The notes under the pieces are model-generated. The model had not been told where the DNA came from. It saw only the letters and a program-made list of their open reading frames with translations, and made no database searches. Made by a program: the position numbers and the translations under genes. Source: Leguminivora glycinivorella (lineage: Eukaryota; Arthropoda; Insecta; Lepidoptera; Tortricidae). From it: DNA of 64,000 nucleotides. The stretch covers positions 21,619,848-21,683,847 of the forward strand of contig NC_062979.1 of the NCBI RefSeq assembly GCF_023078275.1, written 5' to 3'. Of this stretch, positions 11,066 through 20,803 are shown piece after piece. Position 1 is the stretch's first letter; every line of letters begins with the position of its first letter.

Positions 11066-11525
11066 TTTATTCTATTCTATTCTATTCTATTCTATTCTAT
11101 TCTATTCTATTCTATTCTATTCTATTCTATTCTATTCTATTCTATTCTATTCTATTCTATTCTATTCTATTCTATTCTATTCTATTCTATTCTATTCTAT
11201 TCTATTCTATTCTATTCTATTCTATTCTATTCTATTCTATTCTATTCTATTCTATTCTATTCTATTCTATTCTATTCTATTCTATTCTATTCTATTCTAT
11301 TCTATTCTATTCTATTCTATTCTATTCTATTCTATTCTATTCTATTCTATTCTATTCTATTCTATTCTATTCTATTCTATTCTATTCTATTCTATTCTAT
11401 TCTATTCTATTCTATTCTATTCTATTCTATTCTATTCTATTCTATTCTATTCTATTCTATTCTATTCTATTCTATTCTATTCTATTCTATTCTATTCTAT
11501 TCTATTCTATTCTATTCTATTCTAT
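11066..11525. repeat. (TTCTA)n pentanucleotide array
   Basis: About 92 near-perfect TTCTA units. The three long frames across it (FYSIL repeats) are artefacts of the period. The array starts exactly where the retroposon 3' tail would be and stops inside a GGTTCCGTAG family copy. Confidence 0.95.
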
Positions 11526-11870
11526 AGTTTCGCCATGTCTGTCTGTCCATCAATCCGTCCGTCCGTCCGTCCGTCCGTCCGTCCGTCCGTCCGTTCGTCC
11601 GTCCGCGGATAATCTCAATGACCGTTAGCACTAGAAAGCTGAAATTTGGTACCAATACCTATGTATATAAATCACGCCGACAAATTGGTAAAATAAAATG
11701 TGAAATAAATGTTTTGTTAGGGTACCCCCCCTACATGTAGGAGTGGGGACTGATTTTTTTTTTATTTCAACCCCAACTTGTGCTATATTGTTGGATAGGT
11801 ATTTAAAAATGAATAAGGGTTTACTCAAATCGTTTTTTGATAACATTCATTCATATTTTCGGAAATAATC
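11526..11870 (+). repeat. 5'-deleted GGTTCCGTAG family copy with (GTCC)n
   Basis: It enters the family at TATAGTTTCGCCATGTCTG, so the first 30 or so bases are missing where the TTCTA array abuts. It has about 13 GTCC units, then GATAATCTCAATGACCGTTA, the GGTACC block and the GGATAGGTATTTAAAAATG segment. Confidence 0.7.
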
Positions 11871-13430
11871 GCACAGACGTGATAGACAGAAAAAAGCAAC
11901 GCAGAGAAAGACTCCTGCCCCTCTAGCACAACTTGCCTTGTCGCGGGCGAGTTCATACTTGAAGTCTAAAGGGTCTGGGTTTCCAATATGTCATCATAGA
12001 CCAGGAAAAATAGCTTGACCTGGACATAATTCGATAACCGTAATTTTCTTTTTCTGTCGTATAAAGTATCATTAGTGATAGTTAAAATGCAAATTATTAA
12101 TCAAATTAGGGTTCTGATTCAATTTAAAAAAAAAATAAAAACGAACTTTGAATATTTTTTGATTTTATAACTAAAGTATTAAATGTAATCCGGAAAAAGT
12201 GCTTGTATTATGTTGTGTCACCTGCATTTCATATAAAAACATCTAATTTTTATAAATAATTCATACAGAACTATCATTTATAAAGAAGGTTTAGTAAGTT
12301 ACACATTTTCAGGCGTATTTCACTAGAAAATATTGTTAACCGTAATCCTGCAATTTATTATGAATATAATATTACGTGTGTTGATAAATTATTAAAACTT
12401 ATACCAATACTTTTGGCGCTTGTTCAAAATCTTAAATATTGATAATTTTAGGAAAGGAAAAATACCTAACTAAATTGAAAGATGGTAAATTTTGCCGTTA
12501 ATATATTCTTAGTACTATACGAAATCAATTAAACAACAAATATGTAAGATTCATTACTTAATTGATATTTTTCTTACTTGCGCTTTAATATGAACGTTAT
12601 TACCTGCAGAATAAGGTCGTGCACAGAGTAGGTATAGCTAGTATAGTAGTAGCGGGAACGGGCGGCGAGTCGTCAACACGTGTTTCGCTCGGCGATATCA
12701 AGGGCGCCGCGTTTTCAAAACGCTTCGATAACAAATATTTCACCGTCCAGTATAAGAGAGCTCCCTTATTACAAGTGACAAAAGTCATACAAATCAATTA
12801 GTCCGATAGGTCACGTTAAACTGGTCAAGTCGTTAGCTCAATAATAGTACCTATCGAGCTTGACGAGATGCTTGGATCACAACAACGTAATATGTATGAA
12901 AGCTTGCGGCGCTTAAGACTGTATTCTTTCGAGTCGTGTGTAACGTATTTTGGCGAGGCAAATTTGAAGCACAGTGCGTGTCTGTCTCACTCACTCTTAC
13001 GGTAAACCTAATAAACTGTTTCACTTTCAGAGGATTTTTGAAGTAATTTGGGTAATGTGACATTGTCGCGGTGAGGTCTTTCCGGTACAAATTTATCGGT
13101 GGATCTTTTCGGATTTGTGGACGATGAGCCGATGCGATGTCGCTTCATTTTGAAGTGTCGACTCTCGCGAGGGAGTTCTTAGAGGACCGCGAGGAGCGCG
13201 TGTGACTGTTGAGTTTTTGAATGATTTGAAGTTTGTGAATGATTTTATTTTGTGTGTATTTGTGTGGGCATGAGGTGTTTGTGTTGCGAGAGTCAAATCA
13301 ATAATATGAGTGGTACAAATTTTATTAGGGGGCCTCATGTGTGAGAAACTCAACACTCGAATGCTGCGTAACAATGCGAGCCTAATCGGAAGTGTCCGAC
13401 TTGGTATCGACTAATCTATACACGTTGTAA
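11871..13430. other. unassigned stretch
   Basis: AT-rich unique sequence. A more GC-rich segment at 12640-13400 has frames of 65-93 codons on both strands, without recognisable domains or splice structure. I see no supported gene. Confidence 0.3.
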
Positions 13431-13439
13431 CATGAGAAA

Positions 13440-13945
13440 CCAGAAATAAAAACCTGGTTTCTGGTATCTGGTACCCGGTAACCGGTAACCGGTATCCGGT
13501 ATCCTGTATCCTGTATCCGGTAACCGGTATCCGGTAACCGTTAACCGGTAACCGTTAACCGGTAACCGGTGACAGGTCTCCGGTATTCGGTGACCGGTAA
13601 CCAGTAACCAATGACCGTTAACCGGTATCCGGTAAACGGTGACCGGTAACCGGTAGACGGTAACCGGTATCCGGTAAACGGTAGACAGTAACCGGTAACC
13701 AGTATCCGATATACGGTATCCGATATCCGGTTTCCCGTGTTCGGTTTCCCGTTTCTGGTTTGGTTTTGGTTTTGGTTTTGGTTTTAGTTTTAGTTCTGTT
13801 AGTTTAAACAAAAACAAAACTGAAAACGAAAACGGAAACCGAAACGGGAATGGAAAGGAAAACCGAAATCGAAACCGAAACCGACACCGAAACCTACACC
13901 AAAACCGACACCGAAACCAAGACCAAAACCGAAACCGAAAAAAAT
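13440..13945. repeat. ACCGGT-rich minisatellite with mirror-inverted GGTTTT / AAACCG arms
   Basis: Bases 13450-13735 are irregular 6-7-bp units around GTAACCGGTATCCGGT. Next comes a GGTTTT run (about 13745-13795), a short centre near 13804, and then AAAACGGAAACCGAAAC units to 13945. The two flanks are complementary, so the right half can fold back on the left. Frames such as TGYRLPDTGYR repeats are periodic artefacts. Confidence 0.85.
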
Positions 13946-13954
13946 ATTTAAGTT

Positions 13955-14520
13955 CCTAGAAGTAAAGAGTGACAGAGATAGCACTATAATCATTTAAGTT
14001 CCTGGTAGTAAAGAGTGACAGAGATAGCACTCATGTTAGTCAAACTCGTGGTATGTGCACTTCCCGCACACAGTAAAGAGTGACAGAGATAGCACTATAA
14101 TCATTTAAGTTCCTGGTAGTAAAGAGTGACAGAGATAGCACTGTAATAATAAAATTTATGTTCCTGGTAGTAAAGAGTGACAGAGATAGCACTATCATAA
14201 TTAAAGTTCCTGGTAGTAAAGAGTGATAGAGATAGCACTCATGTTAGTCAAACTCGTGGTATGTGCACTTCCCGCACACAGTAAAGAGTGACAGAGATAG
14301 CACTATAATAATTTAAGGTCCTGGTAGTAAAGAGTGACAGAGATAGCACTATAACAATTTAAGTTCCTGATAGTAAAGAGTGACAGAGATAGCATTTTTG
14401 TTATTTAAATTTCTGTTAGTAAAGAGTGACAGAGATAGCACTATTGTTATTTAAATTTCTGTTAGTAAAGACGTAAAGAGTGACAGAGATATCACTCACG
14501 TTGGTCAAAGACGTGGTTTA
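13955..14520. repeat. 45-bp tandem array, AGTAAAGAGTGACAGAGATA units
   Basis: About eleven copies of GTAAAGAGTGACAGAGATAG with AT-rich spacers of about 25 bp. Some spacers are replaced by a longer block holding CATGTTAGTCAAACTCGTGG and CACTTCCCGCACACAG at 14031 and 14239. This gives a higher-order period of about 208 bp. Not coding. Confidence 0.9.
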
Positions 14521-14664
14521 TGGACTACTATTTGGACCCCCCAATGTCACGCTTTTTTAATCCTTTAACATGGATTGTCACATTTAGTATGACGTAATAT
14601 ATGAATGACGCCTAAAGATTGAGAGAGACAGCAATATTGTTCTTCAAATTCGTGGTAGTGAGAA

Positions 14665-14814
14665 CAGGGTGCGTAGCCGAATGGCACAAACGCTCACGAA
14701 ACGAAACGCTAGTAGATATCTATCTCTATCGCTCTTGCGTATTGGCGCGACAGAGCCAGACTGCGTTTCGTTTTCGTTTCGCGTCGGAGAAATGGCATTC
14801 GGCTACGGGGCCTG
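14665..14814 (+). mobile_element. CAGGG...GTAGCCGAAT foldback MITE, copy 1
   Basis: Long imperfect inverted arms: GCGTAGCCGAATGGCACAAA on the left, and a right arm ending AATGGCATTCGGCTACGG. The centre includes AGATATCTATCTCTATCGCT and GCGACAGAGCCAGACT. Ends of the CAGGG type suggest hAT mobilisation. Further copies are at 21695, 29109, 62761 and 63184. It lies in a decayed outer unit of the preceding 45-bp array. Confidence 0.75.
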
Positions 14815-14901
14815 AATAGAGACAGCACTATGTATCGCGCGGCCGCCGACTACGCAAGTCACCGCGTAATTATAATAACCGTTCGGCTCCTTTTTAGATC
14901 G

Positions 14902-15057
14902 TGTACAGTCAACAACACAGCTGGCAAGACAAAGTGCCAAAAATATGTATAGAGTATTTTATTTCCTGTACAAGTGTTGGTACTTGGTACATTAAGGTGT
15001 GTGTATACATATATTTGGCACTTTATCTGTATTCACAGCTGAGTTGCTGACTGTACC
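14902..15057. mobile_element. MITE with about 50-bp inverted arms
   Basis: TGTACAGTCAACAACACAGC at the left pairs with GCTGAGTTGCTGACTGTACC at the right. The inner arms AAAGTGCCAAAAATATGTA and TACATATATTTGGCACTTT also pair. About 156 bp, non-coding, superfamily unassigned. Confidence 0.7.
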
Positions 15058-15790
15058 AATAACGATCAACTATGAACTTTTGTGATTTGTTTTAAATAGT
15101 TCTATGCAGATATAGATTAGAATACCTATTCTATCGGTATTTTTTGTATAGGTTATTATAATAACTGGACAAAATAATTATAATCAGTGCCGGCGCACTC
15201 CGCGATCACGATTCTTTCGCCGAGCTACAAGGCCTTGATATATAGGATGTATTATTTTATCAGCAACAAAAATATGTGATGATATTGAATTAAGGCAAAA
15301 CAAGACATATAAACGCTCTCCATTATTTCCTCCCTGGTTTATGAAGCTAGAACAATGATTTTTAACACATACGAAATTCGTACACTGAAATAAAGTGATG
15401 ATACTATAAATATACTCGACATTCAAAGTCGATAATCTAGTGACGTGAGAAGTTATTGATATAACAGAATTTTGCACAAAATAGGCTCACCCTTTGATGT
15501 TGAAAATGCCGCCACTCTATAAAACAAACAGACCGCACACGAGCAGCCGACATTAAATTCTATTGCACGGCGCGAAGGTCGAAAGCCGCGCCCGCACCTG
15601 GGCGTAGGTAGCGAGATCGGGTGCACGTGCGCTTACCTTTGAAATCGCCGACACGCAGGTGTCGCCATTCGCCCTCTCTTTTCATTTATGTTTCTGTTTC
15701 AATCGGTTAGCCGTTTGCCGGCCGGCAATGAAGGTTGTTTTTTTAACCGACTTCAAAAAAAGTAGGAGGTTCTCAATTCGACTGAATGTT
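15058..15790. other. unassigned stretch
   Basis: Includes a 97-codon minus frame (15184-15477) without a known domain, and a GC-rich segment at 15540-15720. No splice or motif evidence for a gene. Confidence 0.3.
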
Positions 15791-15794
15791 TTTT

Positions 15795-16877
15795 AGGGTT
15801 CCGTAGTCAACTAGGAATCCTTATAGTTTCCCCTGTCTGTCTGTCTGTCCGTCCGTCCGCGGATAATCTCAGTAACCGTAAGCACTAGAAAGCTGAAATT
15901 TGGTACCAATGTATCAATCACGCCAACAAAGTGCAAAAATAAAAAATGGAAAAAAATGTTTTATTAGGGTACCCCCCCTACATGTAAAGTGGGGGCTGAT
16001 TTTTTTTTTCATTCCATCCCCAACGTATGATATATTGTTGGATAGGTATTTAAAAATGGATAAGGGTTTACTTTTACTAAGATCGTTTTTAGGGTTCCGT
16101 AGTCAACTAGGAACCCTTATAGTTTCGCCATGTCTGTCTGTCCGTCCGTCCGTCCGTCCGTCCGTCCGTCCGTCCGTCCGTCCGTCCGTCCGCGGATAAT
16201 CTCAGTAACCGTTAGCACTAGAAAGCTGAAATTTGGTACCAATATGTATATCAATCACGCCAACAAAGTGCAAAAATAAAAAATGGAAAAAAATGTTTTA
16301 TTAGGGTACCCCCCCTACATGTAAAGTGGGGGCTGATATTTTTTTTCATTCTAACCCCAACATGTGATATATTGTTGGATAGGTATTTAAAAATGAATAA
16401 GGGTTTACTAAGATCGTTTTTTGATAATATTAATATTTTCGGAAATAATCGCTCCTAAAGAAAAAAAAAAGTGCGTCGTCCCCCCTCTAACTTTTGAACC
16501 ATATGTTTAAAAAATATGAAAAAAATCACAAAAGTAGAACTTTATAAAGACTTTCTAGGAAAATTGTTTTGAACTTGATAGGTTCAGTAGTTTTTGAGAA
16601 AAATACTGAAAACTACGGAACCCTACACTGAGCGTGGCCCGACACGCTCTTGGCCGGTTTTTGATCATATTAATATTTTCGGAAATAATCGCTCCTAAAG
16701 GAAAAAAGTGCGTCCCCCCCCTCTATATTTTGAACCTTATGTTTAAAAAAATATGAAAAAAGATCAAAAAAGTAGAACTTTATAAAGACTTTCTAGGAAA
16801 ATTGTTTTGAGAAAAATACGGAAAACTACGGAACCCTACACTGAGCGTGGACCGACACGCTCTTGGCCGGTTTTTTT
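15795..16877 (+). repeat. GGTTCCGTAG family: one copy nested inside another
   Basis: The outer copy is split into 15795-16090 (its 5' part, ending AAGATCGTTTTT) and 16663-16877 (continuing ATATTAATATTTTCGG to the GGCCGGTTTTT end). The inner copy, 16091-16662, is complete. It runs from AGGGTTCCGTAGTCAACTAG through (GTCC)n, GGTACC, GGATAGGTATTT, CGGAAATAATCGC and CTACGGAACCCTACACTGAG to TTGGCCGGTTTTT. The family is non-coding, and its transposition class is not settled by these data. Other copies are at 4315, 11526, 40949 and 54158. Confidence 0.8.
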
Positions 16878-17290
16878 TGTATGTATGTTACTCGATATCT
16901 CCGAGAATCGTGGACCGATTTTCAAATTATTTTTTTTGATCGAACGGGTATAACCCCGAGATGGTCCTATTGGCACCAAGTCGGGGTCTGATGATGGGAT
17001 CTTGGAGAAATCGAGGGAACTCTTCAAATGTTATAGGCACATGTAATGTTTTTAGTGTATTTTTAATAGGTACACCAATATTTACGATTGATGGTAAAAA
17101 TTTTAATGTCGCTGAGCTGATGATGGAAGGTCAACTCCTCAATGGTTAGGAGTTAAAGGATAATTCTTTCACTACTGTACGTATATAATATCAATAGGAA
17201 CCACTAAAATCAATAAATAATTAAATTTTTCTTTAATATAAAACCGCCTTCAAAAATAAGCGCGTTACAAAACACGGAGAAACTAAAACG
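16878..17290. other. unassigned stretch after the nested repeats
   Basis: The first part (CTCGATATCTCCGAGAATCG, GACCGATTTTC) looks like another degraded repeat variant. A 62-codon frame at 16961-17149 has no recognisable domain. No gene supported. Confidence 0.3.
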
Positions 17291-17292
17291 CA

Positions 17293-17460
17293 AAAAATAA
17301 TAAACCTTTGAATTCAGATTTCTTATCGTATTGCAATAATCTAAACATCCAAATTATAAACAAATCAATTATTTTTGGAGTCGGGGCCAGCCTGGGTATG
17401 GTTGGGTGGGGCAAACAGGCATGAGGGATAAGAAATCTGAATTCAAAGGTTTATTATTTG
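17293..17460. repeat. inverted repeat at the 3' end of the Harbinger fragment
   Basis: AATAAACCTTTGAATTCAGA...CTTATC occurs on the plus strand at 17299-17326 and as its reverse complement at 17427-17455. The 100-bp spacer is unique. The arm overlaps the last codons of the transposase fragment, so part of the element was duplicated in inverted orientation when it was broken. Confidence 0.75.
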
Positions 17461-17767
17461 CATTTTTATTTGACATTTTATAAACTGTACGAAAAAGATC
17501 CGGATATTCATGCAACTTTTCCATGGTTTCGAAATATCTGTAATGTTCGGATAATTTTCGCATAGGGTGAACCCAATATCTCCTGTGCCTCTGCATATTG
17601 AGAATTTGCAGCAAGGCAAACGCATCTTCATCATCGGACGAGGAAGACGTTTCCGCAACGAAATCAGCCTGTATAATGACGCATCGAGCCGTGTTTTCAC
17701 CTCTTGTGTGTAATTTAGATTGCGTCCGCGCCCCGTCCGCGCCTCGTCCTCGCCACGCCCGCGCCAC
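17369..17767 (-). pseudogene. PIF/Harbinger-type transposase, N-terminal fragment
   Basis: A 132-codon minus-strand frame starts with a basic Arg-rich leader. It then has an acidic SSSSDDEDAFALL segment and RRYWVHPMRKLSEHYRYFE, then LHEYPDLFRTVYKMS. The RR(Y/W)WVHP block and the F..Y(F/Y)(R/K)MS end are typical of the N-terminal region of insect Harbinger/HARBI1-like nucleases. The conserved domain would then continue into the DDE nuclease, but here the frame runs into an inverted repeat (17293-17326 with 17427-17460) and stops. The catalytic core is missing. A GC-rich block lies upstream (17700-18060). Family identity is by motif memory, with no search behind it. Confidence 0.6.
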
Positions 17768-17779
17768 GCCACGTCCGTT

Positions 17780-18955
17780 GTGTTTATTTTAGACGTAAGA
17801 CCGCCGTTTTAGGGCGCGTCTTACGTCCTTCCTATACAAAATGTACTGAGGAGACGATTTTTGAATTACACTCAGGTGGCGTGGCGCGGACGTCCGTTGC
17901 GCGCCCCGAGACACGCGACGCTCTGGTGTGGCCGGTACCTTACGTCCCTAACCTATTAACCGATCCGCCGCGGTGACGCGGCCGGTGCGCGGCGCGCTCT
18001 CCCAGGCCCGCGCCCCGCGCGCTCCCCCCGCCCCGCGACAGCCGCTCTACGACAACTTTGCACCCTTTTAAATTACTGACATTTACAGTTTCTTAAGCGC
18101 GACCATCACAGTATTAATTTTGATAAAATCATGATTATAGTACACAAAAACCTGGTCTTAAGCAAAAAAATCTCAGTTACAATTTATACCTACTGAGAAA
18201 TTCATGTTTATTTAAGCGTTAAAAATATATGTTTAAGATCGGTGTTAAATGTCTATATATACTTAATACAATGCAAATTGATATATATATCATGGTCACC
18301 ATTTTTACCTACCTAGATATTCACATTAAATGAAAACGGTAAAAAAAAGTACACAATCAGACTTATTTTCTGTGTAATATCGCTAATAACTGATCGCATC
18401 TGAGTGCACCACAAAGTTAATCTAACAAAGTTTTCGGTTAACTATTTTGCTGTTAGCGAAAAGTGGGATAATGTACTTTAATCTCATGATTTTTATAAGA
18501 TATGAATACGATCGTATTTTTTTTTATCTATGTACATAATTACTATTTGATGCTTAATAATAATACCCAATAAAATATCAAAAAGGACGAGTTATTGAAT
18601 TATGTCCAGGGTACCTTACTTTTACTCCACTATCATTCAAGATAATCAAGACCGAAATGACTACTTTGACTACTAATCATTATGCAGTGTAACCTAATTG
18701 TCCTTATTATTTTGTGGGAATAAATGTAGGTCCAGGCAACAAGTAACGACATTATCCTTACCTTCGTCGACGATGGCCAAGCTTACAGCTTGCTCAAAGG
18801 ATAAGCCTAGCGGCCAATCTCAACACAGTTGACAGATATAAAACAGTAGAACTGTATGTAGTTTTACGCGCAGTAGAGTTAACTCACTTTGTCATATCAT
18901 AACTACATAATTTTTATTAAAAATAGTTTTTTATCATCAACTGATTGAAACGCAA
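17780..18955. other. GC-rich block and AT-rich unassigned stretch
   Basis: A 10-bp inverted repeat GACGTAAGAC / GTCTTACGTC lies at about 17792-17826 and could be a transposon end. Bases 17880-18060 are very GC- and CpG-rich. From 18060 on the DNA is AT-rich without open frames of note. Confidence 0.35.
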
Positions 18956-19113
18956 TATACACCCTGTTTTTATTGAATTCCGTTAACTTTAAGGGAAGGT
19001 TCTTTAGTTCAAATACAATCAATTTTTCTAAGAAACTAGCCTCTTAACTCTTGCGGTTATCGAATCATTCAAAAAATCAATTTAACTACTGAACACGTGT
19101 GTGGCATCCCTTA

Positions 19114-19559
19114 TTTATTTATTTATTACAGCTTTGTTTGTTCAGTGATCTCTAGAAAAAATTAGTTTTTATGTGCTTTTTGCAATTTCTTTGTTTCACT
19201 AATCCCTTATTGGGTAAAAGCCTCCTCGAGTCCCTTCCATTGTTCTCTATCCAGAGCTATTTTCATCCAATTTTTTCCTGATGTTTTGACTATATCATCT
19301 GACCAGCGTTTATGTGGTCTCTTCTTGAGTCGTTTTCCTGGTGGTCCTGTCCATTCAGTCACAATTTTTGTCCACCTTTTGTCCGTACATCTTGACACAT
19401 GTCCTGCCCATTTCCATTTTAGACACAATGTTTGTTTTAGGGCATCCACAAGTTTGGTTTTTTTCCTGATTTCATCATTTCTGACTTTATGTATGCGTCT
19501 TAACTTCAGCATACTCCTCTCCATAGCGTGTTGACATGTGGAAATTTTATTTTTGATTT
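19114..19559 (-). mobile_element. 5'-truncated LINE inserted in the MITE, 11-bp target duplication
   Basis: The insertion is bounded by GGCATCCCTTA (19103-19113) and GGCATCTCTTA (19560-19570). In the uninterrupted family copy at 20804-21436 this site occurs once. On the minus strand the inserted DNA ends in a TAAATAAATAAATAA tail, as expected for a LINE 3' end. Confidence 0.75.
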
Positions 19560-19599
19560 GGCATCTCTTACCACTTCCTAATGTTATTTGTATTGACAT
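19207..19599 (-). pseudogene. LINE (RTE-like) reverse transcriptase C-terminal remnant
   Basis: The coding signature runs LRRIHKVRNDEIRKKTK, LKWKWAGHVSRCTDKRW, W.GPPGKRLKKRPHKRWSDDI and WMKIALDREQWKGLEEAFTQ before the stop. This is the tail common to RTE-like proteins: W.W.GHV.R, G.R..KRW.DDI, W...A.DR..W. The first codons of the open frame (before about 19559) belong to the host MITE, so the real LINE part is about 116 codons. The reverse transcriptase core and endonuclease are absent. Confidence 0.75.
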
Positions 19600-19803
19600 G
19601 TGCCGTCAAACACTTGACAGTGACTTAAATGTTATGATTAAGGTCCTCTCACACTGATTAATCCATTTATTATATATGGAAATGAAAAAATTTTTTTTTC
19701 ATTTCCATTTAATTTAACAAAAAGCGACAGACAGGGTGGTTCTTGATGATGAACCTAACTGCATGTCAAATTTAACGGAAAACAAAAAAAAAACACGGTG
19801 TAG

Positions 19804-20284
19804 ATATATCCCTATTTGATATTTTGGTTTCTACCACACATAAGTTACGACAAAGCGTACGTTTGTCTAATGTTTAATATGGTTATACGTATTATACGAT
19901 TTTTAGCTTTCATTTTAAAGTGACGAGTGGCAGAAAACAGGGGAGGCCTTTGCCCAGCAGTGGGACATAATTGTAAGCTATTTAAAAAAATAAATTAAAT
20001 GGTGTGTTCCAAGGGTTGACTTGTCATTATGGATAAAATCTTTGTCATCAGAACCAAGCTTTTCTATGCAACTATCCACCAGAAAGTTGCCGTCAATAGA
20101 ATTTGTGAACAATGTAAACAAACCTTGTAGTCAAAATGTCTTTAATTTCCATTCTAACTCATCAGATACTGGCTTAATCCATGTGTTATTTAATCAATTC
20201 ATATCACATTATGATCCTCAACCTTTAAAATAGTAAAATTGTGCTAGAATACTGATATTTTATAGAATGGTTTGTTTGTTTGTG
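19804..20284. other. unassigned stretch
   Basis: It holds the GGGGAGGCCTTTGCCCAGCA phrase near 19940, often seen near LINE tails in Lepidoptera, and a 70-codon frame (20021-20233) without a known domain. No supported gene. Confidence 0.3.
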
Positions 20285-20290
20285 TTTTTT

Positions 20291-20505
20291 TTATGGGATA
20301 GGAGGCAAACGAGCAGACATGTCGCCTGATGGTAAGCGATCACCGCCGCTCATGGAAACCAAAACACCAGAGGTGTTGGAGGTGCGTTGCCGGCCTTTAA
20401 GATGGGTGTACGCTCTTTTCTTGAAGATTTGGAGGTCGTATCGGTCCGGAAATACCGCAGGCGACAATTCATTCCACAGTTTAGCTGTGCGGGGTTGGTT
20501 ATTTT
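20291..20505 (-). pseudogene. LINE ORF2 C-terminal fragment, family with poly(A) at the stop
   Basis: The minus frame reads QPRTAKLWNELSPAVFPDRY, then LQIFKKRAYTHLKGRQRTSN and finally DRLPSGD...ARLPPIP, followed directly by TAA inside the A-run. PRT..LWN.L....FP..Y....FK..V..HL is the usual C-terminus of CR1/jockey-like LINE ORF2 proteins. Strongly 5'-truncated. Sister fragments are at 31420 (+) and probably 63951 (-). Confidence 0.75.
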
Positions 20506-20803
20506 GTTGACAATTTCAATTGACGGCGATTTTACTGTTCTTATTGTATGCACTGTAGTACAAGCTAGGTCTTGCTTCACTAATGTAAAGTTTAAGCCTT
20601 CTAGGCACCTCGCTGTAATCTCATTGACCTGGGCTAATAAGGTTACAACTACTAAACTTGACGTCATTAGGTATTTCCGAGCTCTGAATTATTATGTTAA
20701 AACTAAATGAGTTCAAACTGCTTAGTACGTAAATGTTGATGTTAGGTTTTTCATGAAATAGAATGAAGAGACCCTCGCAACGCTCATGATTCCAAATTTT
20801 ATA

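Larger units (their letters stand above)
18957..19803 (-). mobile_element. TA-flanked MITE family (CACCGTGTTTTT), copy 1, interrupted
   Basis: The ends CACCCTGTTTTTATTG and the reverse complement of AAACACGGTG are flanked by TA. The internal blocks GTTAACTTTAAGGGAAGGTT, TGACATGTGCCGTCAA and GTCCTCTCACACTGATTAAT occur in the same order in the copies at 20804 and 26173. A LINE fragment (19114-19559) is inserted within it. TA target duplications suggest a Tc1/mariner-like mobiliser. Non-coding itself. Confidence 0.7.

Noticed and set aside
11029..11628. 200-codon FYSIL-repeat proteins
   Set aside because: The TTCTA array has a period of five, so all three plus frames are open. No start context or domain supports a gene.
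13416..13993. Repeat proteins TGYRLPDTGYR and GFGFGLGFG
   Set aside because: They translate the ACCGGT and AACCGA arrays. Same artefact as above.
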